64,000 bases of DNA from Bifidobacteriaceae bacterium UBA2724. Its GTDB lineage: Bacteria; Actinomycetota; Actinomycetes; Actinomycetales; Bifidobacteriaceae. The notes below the pieces were generated by a model that worked only from the letters and a program-made list of their open reading frames with translations, ran no database searches and had not been told where the DNA came from. The number at the start of each line of letters is the position of its first letter. Within the stretch, counting starts at the first letter, position 1. A program made the translations under genes and the position numbers. The stretch lies in the NCBI GenBank assembly GCA_002353815.1, contig DEKK01000003.1, positions 74,451 through 138,450 of the forward strand, in the 5' to 3' direction. Positions 10,197 to 18,871 of this stretch are shown here, piece by piece.

Positions 10197-10937
10197 TCAG
10201 TCGATGCCCTTGGACTGGGCCAGATCCTCGAGACGGGAGCAGATATCCTCGTAGGCGGGGATGATGTTGCCCAGGTCGCGGCGGAACAGGTCCTTGTCCA
10301 GGTGCTCGATCGTGCCGTCCGCCGTGGCGTTCCACAGGCGGCAGGTATCCGGGGTGATCTCGTCGGCCAGCAGGATGGTGCCGTCCGAGGTGGTGCCCAT
10401 CTCGATCTTGAAATCGATGAGGTTCACGCCGATGGACTTGAAGATGTCGATGAGGGCGAGGTTGATCTCGCGGGTCTTGGCGGAGATGAGCTCGAGCTGC
10501 TCGCGGGTGGCCAGGCCCAGGGCCAGGATGTCATCGTCGTTGACGAACGGGTCGCCCAGGTCGTCGCTCTTGTAGCAGAACTCGAGGATCGGCTGCTTGA
10601 GGGAGGAGCCCTCGGCGACGCCGTAGCGCTTCGAGAAGGATCCTGCGGCGACGTTGCGCATGATGATCTCGAGCGGGAACATCGTCATCTTGCGCACAAG
10701 CTGCTCGTTGTCGGAGATCTGCCTGATGAAGTGGCTGGGGATGCCCCTCTTGTCGAGGAGCTTGAAGATCAGGGTGGTGATGCGGTTGTTGAGCTCGCCC
10801 TTGCCCTGGATCTGCGCCTTCTTGGCACCGTTGCCCGCGGTGGCCTGGTTCATGTATTCGACCCACAGCACGTCGGGATCGTTCGTTGCATACAGCTTCT
10901 TAGCCTTGCCCTCGTAGAGCTTGCCCAGTTTCTCCAT
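10197..10937 (-). CDS. purC: SAICAR synthetase
   Basis: Phosphoribosylaminoimidazole-succinocarboxamide synthase, which joins aspartate to CAIR using ATP. The protein begins MEKLGKLYEGKAKKLYATND, the family's typical N-terminal strand-loop with the GKAKK phosphate-binding motif. Later motifs include MRNVAAGSFSKRYG, VPLEI-like FPLEIIMRN, and IDFKIEMG near the C-terminus. Two adjacent ATG codons exist (10940 and 10937). GAAAGG is better spaced from the second, giving 246 residues. The frame stays open further upstream, but that part is arginine-rich antisense-like sequence and is not used. Confidence 0.95.
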   Translation of the reverse strand: MEKLGKLYEGKAKKLYATNDPDVLWVEYMNQATAGNGAKKAQIQGKGELNNRITTLIFKLLDKRGIPSHFIRQISDNEQLVRKMTMFPLEIIMRNVAAGSFSKRYGVAEGSSLKQPILEFCYKSDDLGDPFVNDDDILALGLATREQLELISAKTREINLALIDIFKSIGVNLIDFKIEMGTTSDGTILLADEITPDTCRLWNATADGTIEHLDKDLFRRDLGNIIPAYEDICSRLEDLAQSKGID

Positions 10938-11098
10938 CATTGCCTTTCGTAGTGGGATGAAAGTTATGAATGCAAAGGAGCAGAAGTTCCTCGAACGGCT
11001 TAAATATACCAACAGCCGACTACAACGAAACGACTGGCGTTCCGTGGTGGTCGGCTGCTGTGCGATGCGGCGCGGGGTGCGCCGCGTGGCTTCTGGCG

Positions 11099-12445
11099 TC
11101 AGTCGGCGGGCGCCGAGACATCGTTCACGGTGATGGTGAGCCTGTCGAGCACGGTCTGCGTACGGGCGCGCGCCGCCGCGGCGTCGTCGTCGACGGCAAG
11201 CACCACGCCCATGCGGCGGTGCCCTCCGTTGACACCCGGCTTGCCGAACAGCCTCACGTCGGTGTCGTTCACCGACAGTGCGTCGGGCAGGTCGCTGAAC
11301 TCCACCTGTCCCGTGCCTTCCACAACGATCGCGCGGCTTGCGCACACCTTGCCGTCGCGCAGCAGGCTCACGTCGGATTCGGTGACCGGGATGCCGAGCA
11401 CCGCGCGGGCGTGCAGGGCGAATTCGCTGAGGCGCTGCGAGATCATGGTGACCATGCCGGTGTCATGCGGGCGCGGGGAGACCTCGTTGAACAGCACGGT
11501 GCCGTCCTTGAGCACGAAGATCTCGACGCCGAACACGCCCCAGCCCTTCTCGCCGTTGCGGTGCGCGATGTCGGTGAGCCCCGTGACCATGCGGCGCGCG
11601 TAGCTCTGCGCCTGGTCGAGGATCGCGTCGGGCACGGCCGCCGGCTGCCAGGATTCGCGGTAGTCGCCGTCCACCTGCACGTGCCCCACGGGGCGGCAGG
11701 TCACGACGCCCGCCGACGAGCTCACGGTGAGCACGGTCAGCTCGTAATCCAGGGGCGCAAGGGCCTCGACGATGACGCGCGACACCTGGTTCTCGTGGCC
11801 GGCGGCGGCGCGGCGGCCCACCTGGGCCTCGTGCCATGCGTCCTCGATCTTCGCGGGGTCGCGCACGACGGACTGGCCGTGGCCGGACGAGCTCATGATC
11901 GGCTTGACGACGCACGGATAGCCGACCTCCTCGGCGCCGGCCTTGAGCTCGTCGAGGGAATCGGCGAAACGGTACGGGGTGGTGGGCAGGCCGAGCGTCT
12001 CGTGGGCGAGCACGCGCAGGCGCTCGCGGTTCATGCAGATGGCCGCGACCTCGCAGCTCGGCACAACCTCGACGCCGGCCGCGGCGGCCTTCGACAGCTC
12101 CTGCGTGGCGATGGCCTCGACCTCGGGCACGATGATGGTGGGCTTGATCTCGCTGATCGCGGCGTCGAGCCGGGCCGGGTCCGTCATGTCGAACACGCGG
12201 CATTCATGCGCCACGTGCATGGCGGGGGCGCCGGCGTAGGAGTCGCAGGCACAGACCCATGCGCCCAGGCGCATGAGCTCGATGGCGATCTCCTTGCCCA
12301 GCTCGCCCGAGCCCAGAAGCAGCACGCGCGTGGGGGTGGCGCCCAGCGGTGTGCCGAGGGTGAAGTTCACCTGCTGCGGCGTTGCGGCATCGGCGGTTGA
12401 CATTGCGGAAGCGGAATTCCCTGATTCATTCGACATGGTTTCCAT
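11099..12445 (-). CDS. purT: Formate-dependent GAR transformylase
   Basis: ATP-grasp enzyme that formylates glycinamide ribonucleotide with formate and ATP, replacing folate-dependent PurN. Family motifs are plain: RVLLLGSGELGKEIAIELMR, APAMHVAHE, PCVVKPIMSSSGHGQS, DGDYRESWQP, FNEVSPRPHDTGMVT and VRLFGKP. The length is about 448 residues against about 390 in the Escherichia coli enzyme. The excess is an N-terminal tail of some 30 residues and short insertions (for example AAAGHENQ). The start is uncertain: ATG at 12445, 12436 or 12403 are all in frame, and none has a strong ribosome binding site. It is the first gene of the minus-strand purT-purC-purL series and diverges from the glycosyltransferase at 12589. 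Confidence 0.93.
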   Translation of the reverse strand: METMSNESGNSASAMSTADAATPQQVNFTLGTPLGATPTRVLLLGSGELGKEIAIELMRLGAWVCACDSYAGAPAMHVAHECRVFDMTDPARLDAAISEIKPTIIVPEVEAIATQELSKAAAAGVEVVPSCEVAAICMNRERLRVLAHETLGLPTTPYRFADSLDELKAGAEEVGYPCVVKPIMSSSGHGQSVVRDPAKIEDAWHEAQVGRRAAAGHENQVSRVIVEALAPLDYELTVLTVSSSAGVVTCRPVGHVQVDGDYRESWQPAAVPDAILDQAQSYARRMVTGLTDIAHRNGEKGWGVFGVEIFVLKDGTVLFNEVSPRPHDTGMVTMISQRLSEFALHARAVLGIPVTESDVSLLRDGKVCASRAIVVEGTGQVEFSDLPDALSVNDTDVRLFGKPGVNGGHRRMGVVLAVDDDAAAARARTQTVLDRLTITVNDVSAPAD

Positions 12446-12588
12446 TGTGTCATTCCCATGCGACGCGAGGGGGATGCTTGCGACGCGAAGGAGAGCGCTC
12501 TCACCACGCCCGGGTGCGGAGGGCGGCCGGAGGCAAGGTGGCGGCGTGGTGCGAGGGTGGTGCACCCCGGAGACCATACACTGAGAAT

Positions 12589-13800
12589 ATGGAATTGACA
12601 GTATCAAGGCGCGAGGCTGCGCCGACGGCCGATGAAAGGCCGCTGACCATTGCGCTGGTGGTGGATTCGCTGGGGCGCGAGGGCAACGGCACGTCGAATT
12701 CCGCCCTTCAGTTCGCCGGGGAGCTCCGCCGACGCGGGCATGAGGTGCGGCTCGTGGGGATCGGCGGCGATTATCCGGCGCGCGAATCGGCCATACCCGT
12801 GGTGTCGCCTATCGCTGCGCGCCAACAGATGCATTTCGCCCGGCCCGACGACGGTTTGTTCGAGTCCGCTTTCGACGGGGCGGACGTGGTGCATCTGTAT
12901 CTGCCCTTCGCTTTCGAACGCGCGGCGCTGCGCGTGGCACGCAGGATGCGCGTGCCGGTGAGCTGCGCGTTCCACCTGCAGCCTGAGAACGTGACGTATT
13001 CGGCGGGGCCGCTGCGCTACGTGCCCGGCGTGGACGACGCCATCTATGCACTGTTCCGCCGCAGGTTCTACCGGAATGTGCGGCATGTGCACGTGCCGAC
13101 GCGCATGACGGAGCGGCTGCTGCGCGAGCACGGGTACCGCAACGACCTGCATGTCATCTCGAACGGATACGACCCCATGTTCGTGCCGGCGGAAGGCATG
13201 GCGAGCGCCCAGCCGTGGAGCCGTGGGTCGGGGAGGGCGTTCCGAGTCGTGGCCTCGGGGCGCCTGGCGAGCGAGAAGGACCACGCCACGCTGATCCGGG
13301 CGCTGGCGAAGTGCAGGCACCGCGACGATGTGCAGCTGGTGATTGCGGGCGCGGGGCCGTTGGAACGTTCCCTCAAACGCCTTGCCGCGGGCATGCTGGC
13401 GCATCCGGCGTCAATCGGCTTCCATGCGCACGAGGACATGCCGCGGCTGCTGCGGTCGTGCGATCTTTTCGTGCATTCCTCGATCGCCGATCTCGAGGGC
13501 GTGAGCGTCATCGAGGCGCTGGCGTGCGGGCTGGTGCCGGTGATCGCGGATTCCAATCTGTCGGCCGCCAAGGATTTCGCGCTGGACGGCCGTTCGTTGT
13601 ATCCCGTGGGGGACGAGGACGCGCTCGCCGACCGCATCGACTGGTGGATCGACCACCCGGACGAGCGTGTGCGGATGAGCAAGGAATACGCGGCGTCCAT
13701 GCGCGACAGCCATTCCCTCGATCGTTCGGTCGGGCTTTTCGAGGGCATGGAGCGGCGGGCCATCGCCGATGACATGGCGTGGTACGGCCGACGCGGGTGA
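12589..13800 (+). CDS. GT4-family glycosyltransferase
   Basis: 403 residues from ATG at 12589, a two-Rossmann GT-B enzyme. The N-terminal domain has the glycine-rich loop (LGREGNGTSNSALQFAGELR). The C-terminal donor-binding domain contains SGRLASEKDHATLIRAL, VIAGAGPLE and the E-x7-E signature in EGVSVIEALACGLVPVIAD. These place it in family GT4 (retaining, nucleotide-sugar dependent), where many members glycosylate lipids or cell-wall polymers. The acceptor cannot be told from sequence. No membrane helix is present. It is a single gene, divergent from purT by about 143 bases and followed by tRNA-His. Confidence 0.88.
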   Translation: MELTVSRREAAPTADERPLTIALVVDSLGREGNGTSNSALQFAGELRRRGHEVRLVGIGGDYPARESAIPVVSPIAARQQMHFARPDDGLFESAFDGADVVHLYLPFAFERAALRVARRMRVPVSCAFHLQPENVTYSAGPLRYVPGVDDAIYALFRRRFYRNVRHVHVPTRMTERLLREHGYRNDLHVISNGYDPMFVPAEGMASAQPWSRGSGRAFRVVASGRLASEKDHATLIRALAKCRHRDDVQLVIAGAGPLERSLKRLAAGMLAHPASIGFHAHEDMPRLLRSCDLFVHSSIADLEGVSVIEALACGLVPVIADSNLSAAKDFALDGRSLYPVGDEDALADRIDWWIDHPDERVRMSKEYAASMRDSHSLDRSVGLFEGMERRAIADDMAWYGRRG

Positions 13801-13914
13801 CCGGATGGCAATGTCGCGACACGCGGAGCACAAAATCAAATAATCGTGTATAGTTTCCTCTGTTGCGCAAATCCGTCGTCGCTTGGAAGGTGACGGCAGC
13901 GGTTTTGTGAACAT

Positions 13915-13988
13915 GGTGGGCGTAGCTCAGTAGGTAGAGCCCCTGATTGTGGTTCAGGAGGTCGCGTGTTCGAGCCACGTCGCCCACC
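13915..13988 (+). tRNA. tRNA-His (GTG anticodon)
   Basis: A complete cloverleaf: acceptor GTGGGCG/CGCCCAC, D stem GCTC/GAGC, anticodon stem CCTGA/TCAGG with loop TTGTGGT (anticodon GTG at 13949-13951), and T stem GCGTG/CACGT. The discriminator is C73 (13988) and an encoded G-1 (13915) faces it, the identity element of histidine tRNAs. CCA is not encoded. Confidence 0.96.
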
Positions 13989-13992
13989 CGGC

Positions 13993-14023
13993 AATCCCCC
14001 GGTCGTCAGACCGGGGGATTTTT
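13993..14023 (+). terminator. Rho-independent terminator of tRNA-His
   Basis: A perfect 12-bp stem (AATCCCCCGGTC, 13993-14004, with 14009-14020) and a GTCA tetraloop, continuing into a five-T run (14019-14023). It starts five bases after the tRNA. Confidence 0.93.
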
Positions 14024-14476
14024 CGTTTCCTGTGCTTTTTGCGGTGACCGGCCCTTGCCGGCGGCAGGGCGTGATTCGCGTGCCGTGGAGGCTGGACGCT
14101 TAGTGAAAAGAGAAAGCCCGGTGGAAGCCGGGCTTTGGAGAGACTACAAACGAAAACCGAATAGATTAGGGAAGACCGGTCTTCATTTGTACTGAGGTGC
14201 GGGATGCGATGGGAAGGACAGAGTAGGAAATGCTTGAGAAGCGCTGTCTGGCATCCCGACATCTCTATTATTCACGAAAAACACCCAGAAGCCAACTTGG
14301 CCTTCGGTGGGTTTCATGGCGGGGATGGTTTTCTGAGACGCAGGGGCGCCGGCGAGCCACCGCACGAACGCCGGTGGTGTGATGTCGGATTGGCGGCATG
14401 CGGGTGGCGGGACCGGCCGCGGGATGGCTCCGCCAAGCGCAACGGCGGCTTCGCATGGTCACGGTAGAGTGGGCAT
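14024..14476. other. Gene-free interval with a second hairpin
   Basis: About 450 bases without a convincing gene. A second perfect stem, AAAGCCCGG (14113-14121) with CCGGGCTTT (14128-14136), sits 90 bases beyond the tRNA terminator and could act as a backup terminator. I see nothing else I can name up to the GTG at 14477. Confidence 0.6.
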
Positions 14477-15121
14477 GTGCTGCTTGAACTGATTCCCTAT
14501 GCTTTTTTGATCTGGATCGCCTTGATGACGTTCGGATATGTCGATGACGAGCACACGGCGCAGAAAAACCGCATCAAGCTCGTCCTCGCCATCGCCGCCA
14601 CGGTCCTCGGCGTCCTCGCGGCGGTGCTCAGCTTCAGCCACGTCGATCTGTCCCAGGCGGTGCTTGCATTCGGTGGGTTCACCATCTATGTCGTTCTCAT
14701 CCTCATACACATGGCGGCGGAGGGACAGACGCGGATCGCGGTGGTCGGCGTGTGTCTCGGGGCCAATCCCGTGCGACCGGGCGCGGACGATTTCGGCGCC
14801 GACGACACTGCATCGGCGGACGGCGAGGATGACGACGAACGGCTGTATTCCGTGGTCTTCGAGTATGAGTTCAACGGCGAGATCTACTGCGTCGAGGCGC
14901 AGGACCATCTGACGCGCGACCACGTGACGGAGCGATTCGCCAACGGGCATCGGTACCGGCTGTGGGTGGATCCCGAGAACCCGTGGGTCTGCCGATGCTC
15001 CTCGGCGCGCCGTTCGGTCATGGTGTGCATCGCGCTCGGCCTGGTCTTCGACGTCTTGGTGTGGTCAACGATGGGGTCGCCCATGGAGCTTCTGCACTCG
15101 GGCACGTCCGGGATTATCTAA
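14477..15121 (+). CDS. DUF3592-like membrane protein
   Basis: 214 residues from a GTG start. There are three hydrophobic helices in the first 80 residues (IPYAFLIWIALMTFG; IKLVLAIAATVLGVLAAVLS; AVLAFGGFTIYVVLILIHM) and one near the C-terminus (VMVCIALGLVFDVLVW). Between them is a soluble loop containing LYSVVFEYEFNGEIYCVEA and later LWVDPENPWV. A 'Y-V-EY-v-G' strand followed by 'v-DP-NP' resembles the DUF3592 family, which has no known activity. The start has no strong ribosome binding site. Ten to twenty bases separate it from the methyltransferase gene, so the two are likely co-transcribed. Confidence 0.72.
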   Translation: MLLELIPYAFLIWIALMTFGYVDDEHTAQKNRIKLVLAIAATVLGVLAAVLSFSHVDLSQAVLAFGGFTIYVVLILIHMAAEGQTRIAVVGVCLGANPVRPGADDFGADDTASADGEDDDERLYSVVFEYEFNGEIYCVEAQDHLTRDHVTERFANGHRYRLWVDPENPWVCRCSSARRSVMVCIALGLVFDVLVWSTMGSPMELLHSGTSGII

Positions 15122-15142
15122 CTGGAAGAGGTGCATCGGACG

Positions 15143-16114
15143 ATGAAAATCGAGAAATACGAACGCGCCCTGGACATGATGCAGTGTCCGTTCTGCGCCC
15201 GGCGTGCGGACGGCGGCCAGCCCCTGTACATCGTAGGGTCCGGCCTGCGATGCCTCCGCGGGCACACGTTCGACATCGCGCGCAAGGGCTACGTCAATTT
15301 CATCCCCAACCAAAAGCCGCTCAAGGGATACGACGCCGGTTTCTTCGCCAGCCGCCGCGAATTCCTCGCATGGGGCTACTACGAGCACGTGCGCAAAGCG
15401 GTGGTGGATGAGCTCGCGCGAATCGCCCCGCAGATCGGATCGCGGGGGAGCCAGGCTCCGCTCGATGAGCCGGGCAGTGCGCGAGGGGAGTCCATGGCCA
15501 TCGCCGAACCGCAGGAATCGCAGGGACCGGGCGAGGCGCGCGGACCGCAGACGGCACGGGAACCACGCGGGATGCGCATCCTCGACGCCGGTTGCGGCGA
15601 GGGGTACTACGTGCGCGGTGTCGCCGAGGCGTTCCCTGACGCGACCGTGATCGGCGCAGACATCGCCAAAGACGCCGTGGCGCTCGCGGCGCAGGGCGGT
15701 GACCCACGTCTGTGGGCGGTCTGTGATGTGGCGAACCTGCCCATCGCAGACGGCGCGCTGGACTGCGTGCTCAACATCTTCACGCCTGCGAACTACACGG
15801 AATTCCGCCGCGTCCTGCGTCCCGGCGGCGTCGTGATCAAAGCCATACCGGGGCCCGGCCATCTGCGTGAACTGCGCGACCGCCTCGGCGACGACGGCCA
15901 TTCCGAAAACGACGTCGTGGATATCTTCGACTCCCATCTCGATCGAGTCGCCTGCATCCGCGCCACGCGTACCCTCGACGTGCCCGACGCCCACATGCGC
16001 ACGCTTCTCGGGATGACGCCCCTGACCTTCTCCCGCGACCCTGCGGAGATGGTGGGCATCAGCGTGCCGCGGATCACGATCGACGCCGAGCTTCTCGTCG
16101 GCATCTTCCGTTGA
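15143..16114 (+). CDS. rlmA: 23S rRNA (guanine-N1) methyltransferase, RlmA family
   Basis: 323 residues from ATG at 15143, preceded by GGAAGAGG. An alternative GTG at 15131 adds four residues. The N-terminal zinc knuckle is visible as C15-x2-C18 and C37-x3-H41 (CPFC, CLRGH), followed by KGYVNFIP and the F-DAGFF-like region of RlmA enzymes. The SAM-binding core begins near residue 147 (LDAGCGEGYYVRG), with NIFTPANYTEFRRVLRPGG downstream. Family members methylate G745 or G748 in helix 35 of 23S rRNA, and the G748 enzymes of Gram-positive producers give tylosin resistance. Which base is modified here is not decidable. A 45-residue low-complexity insertion (about 100-145) precedes the SAM motif. 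Confidence 0.87.
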   Translation: MKIEKYERALDMMQCPFCARRADGGQPLYIVGSGLRCLRGHTFDIARKGYVNFIPNQKPLKGYDAGFFASRREFLAWGYYEHVRKAVVDELARIAPQIGSRGSQAPLDEPGSARGESMAIAEPQESQGPGEARGPQTAREPRGMRILDAGCGEGYYVRGVAEAFPDATVIGADIAKDAVALAAQGGDPRLWAVCDVANLPIADGALDCVLNIFTPANYTEFRRVLRPGGVVIKAIPGPGHLRELRDRLGDDGHSENDVVDIFDSHLDRVACIRATRTLDVPDAHMRTLLGMTPLTFSRDPAEMVGISVPRITIDAELLVGIFR

Positions 16115-16150
16115 CGGATTCTTGGGGTCGCGCCCTGGGCCTATCGGGCG

Positions 16151-16180
16151 TCGAGGGTGCATGGTCGTGCTCCCCTCCAG
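16151..16180 (+). repeat. Divergent copy of a palindromic repeat
   Basis: TCGAGGGTGCATGGTCGTGC and the following CCCCTCC match the core of the three repeats at 62423-62597 (TCGAGGGTGCACGAT...CCCTCG) at most positions. It lies in the gene-free interval 16115-16352. Confidence 0.45.
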
Positions 16181-16352
16181 GCCGGCTGCGACTTGATTGC
16201 CGCGCGGCTGCGACGCGGCTGCGGGCGCATACGGGACATGCGCGAAGGGCGATGGGTGGCCGGCGGAAGATTCCCTGGCGTGTGAAAGACGCGTGAGACC
16301 GTTGTGCCGTAGAATCTATCCATAGAAGGCGATTCCGGGAAAGAGGCACACC

Positions 16353-17831
16353 ATGCCGCAGATACAGGATTCCGATTATCCGGCCGGCCCATCGGACGAA
16401 AACGGCGCGCCCGAGGAGGAGCGCGGCCGTTTCGCTGGCTCTTTCGTTGACGACGACATCGTTTTCGACGATGACGACGATGATGGCATCGATGATGGCG
16501 ATGACGACATCGATGACGCCGACGATGGCATCGATGACGCCGATGATGATGACGGAACCGACGATTCCAGCGCCGACGATTTCGATGACGACGACAAATA
16601 TGACGATGACGCCGATGAATATGACGATGACGCCGACGACGATACCGATGATGATGAGGAAGATGCCGACGACTACGACGATGATACCGACGACGATGAT
16701 ACCGACGACGATGACGAGTCCTCGGATTATCTGCGCCCGATCCTGAGCGTCATTTTGGACGCCCTGGACGACAACGGCTGCCTTCCCGACGACTTCCAGC
16801 TCCCCGTCGACCCCGACGATGACGACCCCGGCTTCCAATTCGTGGATGGCGGCATGGATGGCATACTGATCTACCACACGGATTTCAAGGATCCCGGCGA
16901 CGCTGCGCGAGAGAGCGCGCATGCGTTCCTGTCTGCGGCCGCACGCCATGATTTCAGCGGCGCGTTCAATCTGCTGGGCGATCTTTCCGATTCCACGCCC
17001 GCCATCACCATGCGCAACGCCATGCAGGACGAGCTTGAAGAGCTGACCGACGACGACGCCGCACAGAACGTCTTCGAATTCGCTCTCAACATCCTGTGCT
17101 ACGGCAACGAGCGCGAGATGGTGAAATACGCGCTCGAGATCCTCGAAGGCTACGACCTGCCGGGCACTGTGCGCGACATGGTGCGCACAGTGGCGCTTTC
17201 GGACGAATTCACGCTGTACGCACTGTACATCATGGTCAACTGGGACGATTCCAACGACGAGATCTTCGACATCGCCCAGAGAGTGCATGGGTGGGGACGC
17301 ATCCACTGCGTCGTCGCGCTGGAGCCCGATACCGACGAGATACGCGCGTGGCTGCTCCACGAAGGCTGGCACAACACCATCACGGCCTCGTATTGCGCCA
17401 AGGAGTGCTTCGAGAAAAGCGGCGCCGCCGACATGCTGCGCATGGGGCACCTCACCGATGAGGAATTCGCCGATATCTCCAGCCTTCTCCTGGTTCTCAT
17501 CGACGAGGGCCCCGAGCCGGTGCCGGGCATTTCGGAAATCGACGACGCCGACGAGATCATCGATGATTTCCTGCGCGTCGCGTCCGAGCGGTCCCGCGAC
17601 AGGGATCTGACCGACGAGGAACGCGAGGCCGTCCGCTTCGCCACGGCCTATCGTTCCGGGAACCTCGACGACCTCGATGACGAGGATTACGGAGAGGAGA
17701 CCGGGAATTTCGAAGTCGTGGAGTATGACGACCGCGACGGTTCCGATGATGATCTCGACGATGACTTCGACGACGATTCCGACGATGGCTTCGATGACGA
17801 CGCTTCCGACGATGGCGAGGACGCCGCCTGA
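16353..17831 (+). CDS. Hyperacidic Asp-rich protein with helical core
   Basis: 492 residues from ATG, with GAGG six bases upstream. Residues about 31-125 are almost entirely Asp with Glu, Ile, Ala and Tyr, encoded by runs of GAT/GAC. The last 65 residues are again Asp-rich. The centre (about 125-425) is ordinary folded-looking helical sequence with phrases such as VFEFALNILCYGNEREMVKYA and GWGRIHCVVALEP followed by EIRAWLLHEG. From memory this resembles HEAT-like helical proteins of Firmicutes with GWGKIH motifs, but the assignment is weak. There is no signal peptide or membrane helix, so it is probably cytoplasmic. Possible roles include cation or protein binding, but no function can be assigned. 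Confidence 0.75.
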   Translation: MPQIQDSDYPAGPSDENGAPEEERGRFAGSFVDDDIVFDDDDDDGIDDGDDDIDDADDGIDDADDDDGTDDSSADDFDDDDKYDDDADEYDDDADDDTDDDEEDADDYDDDTDDDDTDDDDESSDYLRPILSVILDALDDNGCLPDDFQLPVDPDDDDPGFQFVDGGMDGILIYHTDFKDPGDAARESAHAFLSAAARHDFSGAFNLLGDLSDSTPAITMRNAMQDELEELTDDDAAQNVFEFALNILCYGNEREMVKYALEILEGYDLPGTVRDMVRTVALSDEFTLYALYIMVNWDDSNDEIFDIAQRVHGWGRIHCVVALEPDTDEIRAWLLHEGWHNTITASYCAKECFEKSGAADMLRMGHLTDEEFADISSLLLVLIDEGPEPVPGISEIDDADEIIDDFLRVASERSRDRDLTDEEREAVRFATAYRSGNLDDLDDEDYGEETGNFEVVEYDDRDGSDDDLDDDFDDDSDDGFDDDASDDGEDAA

Positions 17832-18043
17832 CATTCTCGCCCCGCAAGTCGGCAGCCCGCGCTGTCCAGCGTCGCGCACCGTTGCCGTTGCGCCGTGCAA
17901 CCGTTCGGCTTATGGCAAAAAGACGAGCTTATCCTTCGGCCGCGTGCCGTCCCTCGAATAATATGGATACCGTGGAGCGCATGTGCCACCTGCACCGGTC
18001 CCCATGGCAGCGACCGGGACGAACGAACGATGGGAGAAACGTC

Positions 18044-18871
18044 GTGAGCAAGGATGTCACCGAGACGGCCGCCGACTCGTCGGCAGATGAAAACAACCAC
18101 GATGGTGACGTCGTGGCGCGCGCCGTGGATCTGGTCAAAATCTATGGCGATGTCAGCGATGAGACGCAGGTCAGTGCGCTGGACCACGTCACCGTCGGGT
18201 TCAAACGCGGCGAGATGACCGCGATCATGGGCCCTTCGGGCTCAGGCAAGTCCACGCTTATGCATTGCATGGCGGGCCTTGACAAACCCACGTCCGGCAA
18301 GGTTTTCGTCGAAGGCCTGGAAGTGAGCGCCATGAACCAGAGGCAGCTCACCGATCTGCGCCGCAACCAGATCGGTTTCATCTTCCAATCGTTCAACCTG
18401 GTGCCCACGCTGTCGGCCGAAGAGAACATCGTGCTTCCGCTGCAGATTGCGAAAAAGCCCATCGACCGCGAATGGCTCGACGAAGTCGTGCGGGTGGTGG
18501 GGCTGCAGGACCGCCTGTCGCATCGTCCCAGCCAGCTGTCGGGCGGCCAGCAGCAACGCGTCGCCTGCGCCCGTGCCATCGTGAGCCGTCCGTCGGTGAT
18601 CTTCGCCGACGAACCCACCGGCAACCTTGATTCCAAATCCAGCTCGCAGGTGCTTCAGTTCCTTCAGGATTCCGCGCGCAAGCACGGGCAGACCATCGTC
18701 ATGGTGACGCATGATCCCCGGGCGGCCAGCTACGCCGACCGCGTGCTTGTTCTCGCCGATGGAAAGATCACCCGCGACATGGCGCATCCCACGTACGAGC
18801 AGATCTTCGACGTTTTCTCCAATGGCGACGCCGCCGAGGCGGAGGACGGCGAAGGGGAGGACGAGCAGTGA
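18044..18871 (+). CDS. ABC transporter ATP-binding protein, MacB/LolD type
   Basis: 275 residues. The start is GTG at 18044, with GGGAG about eight bases upstream; an open frame continues to 17882 but lacks a signal. Walker A is GPSGSGKST (near residue 65), the signature LSGGQQQRVA (near 165), Walker B VIFADEPTGNLD and the H-loop VMVTHD. The Q-loop IGFIFQSFNLVPTLSAEENI is typical of the lipoprotein/peptide exporter (MacB, LolD, FtsE-like) branch. It energises the permease encoded immediately downstream, whose start codon overlaps this stop. Confidence 0.93.
   Translation: MSKDVTETAADSSADENNHDGDVVARAVDLVKIYGDVSDETQVSALDHVTVGFKRGEMTAIMGPSGSGKSTLMHCMAGLDKPTSGKVFVEGLEVSAMNQRQLTDLRRNQIGFIFQSFNLVPTLSAEENIVLPLQIAKKPIDREWLDEVVRVVGLQDRLSHRPSQLSGGQQQRVACARAIVSRPSVIFADEPTGNLDSKSSSQVLQFLQDSARKHGQTIVMVTHDPRAASYADRVLVLADGKITRDMAHPTYEQIFDVFSNGDAAEAEDGEGEDEQ

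Noticed and set aside
10941..11345. N-terminal extension of purC
   Set aside because: The upstream part is arginine-rich and overlaps purT antisense-like sequence; the family N-terminus and a ribosome binding site are at 10937.
16074..17900. Ile/Val-rich open frame antisense to the acidic protein
   Set aside because: GAT/GAC runs read backwards as ATC/GTC, which creates an artificial hydrophobic frame. The plus-strand gene has a good ribosome binding site.
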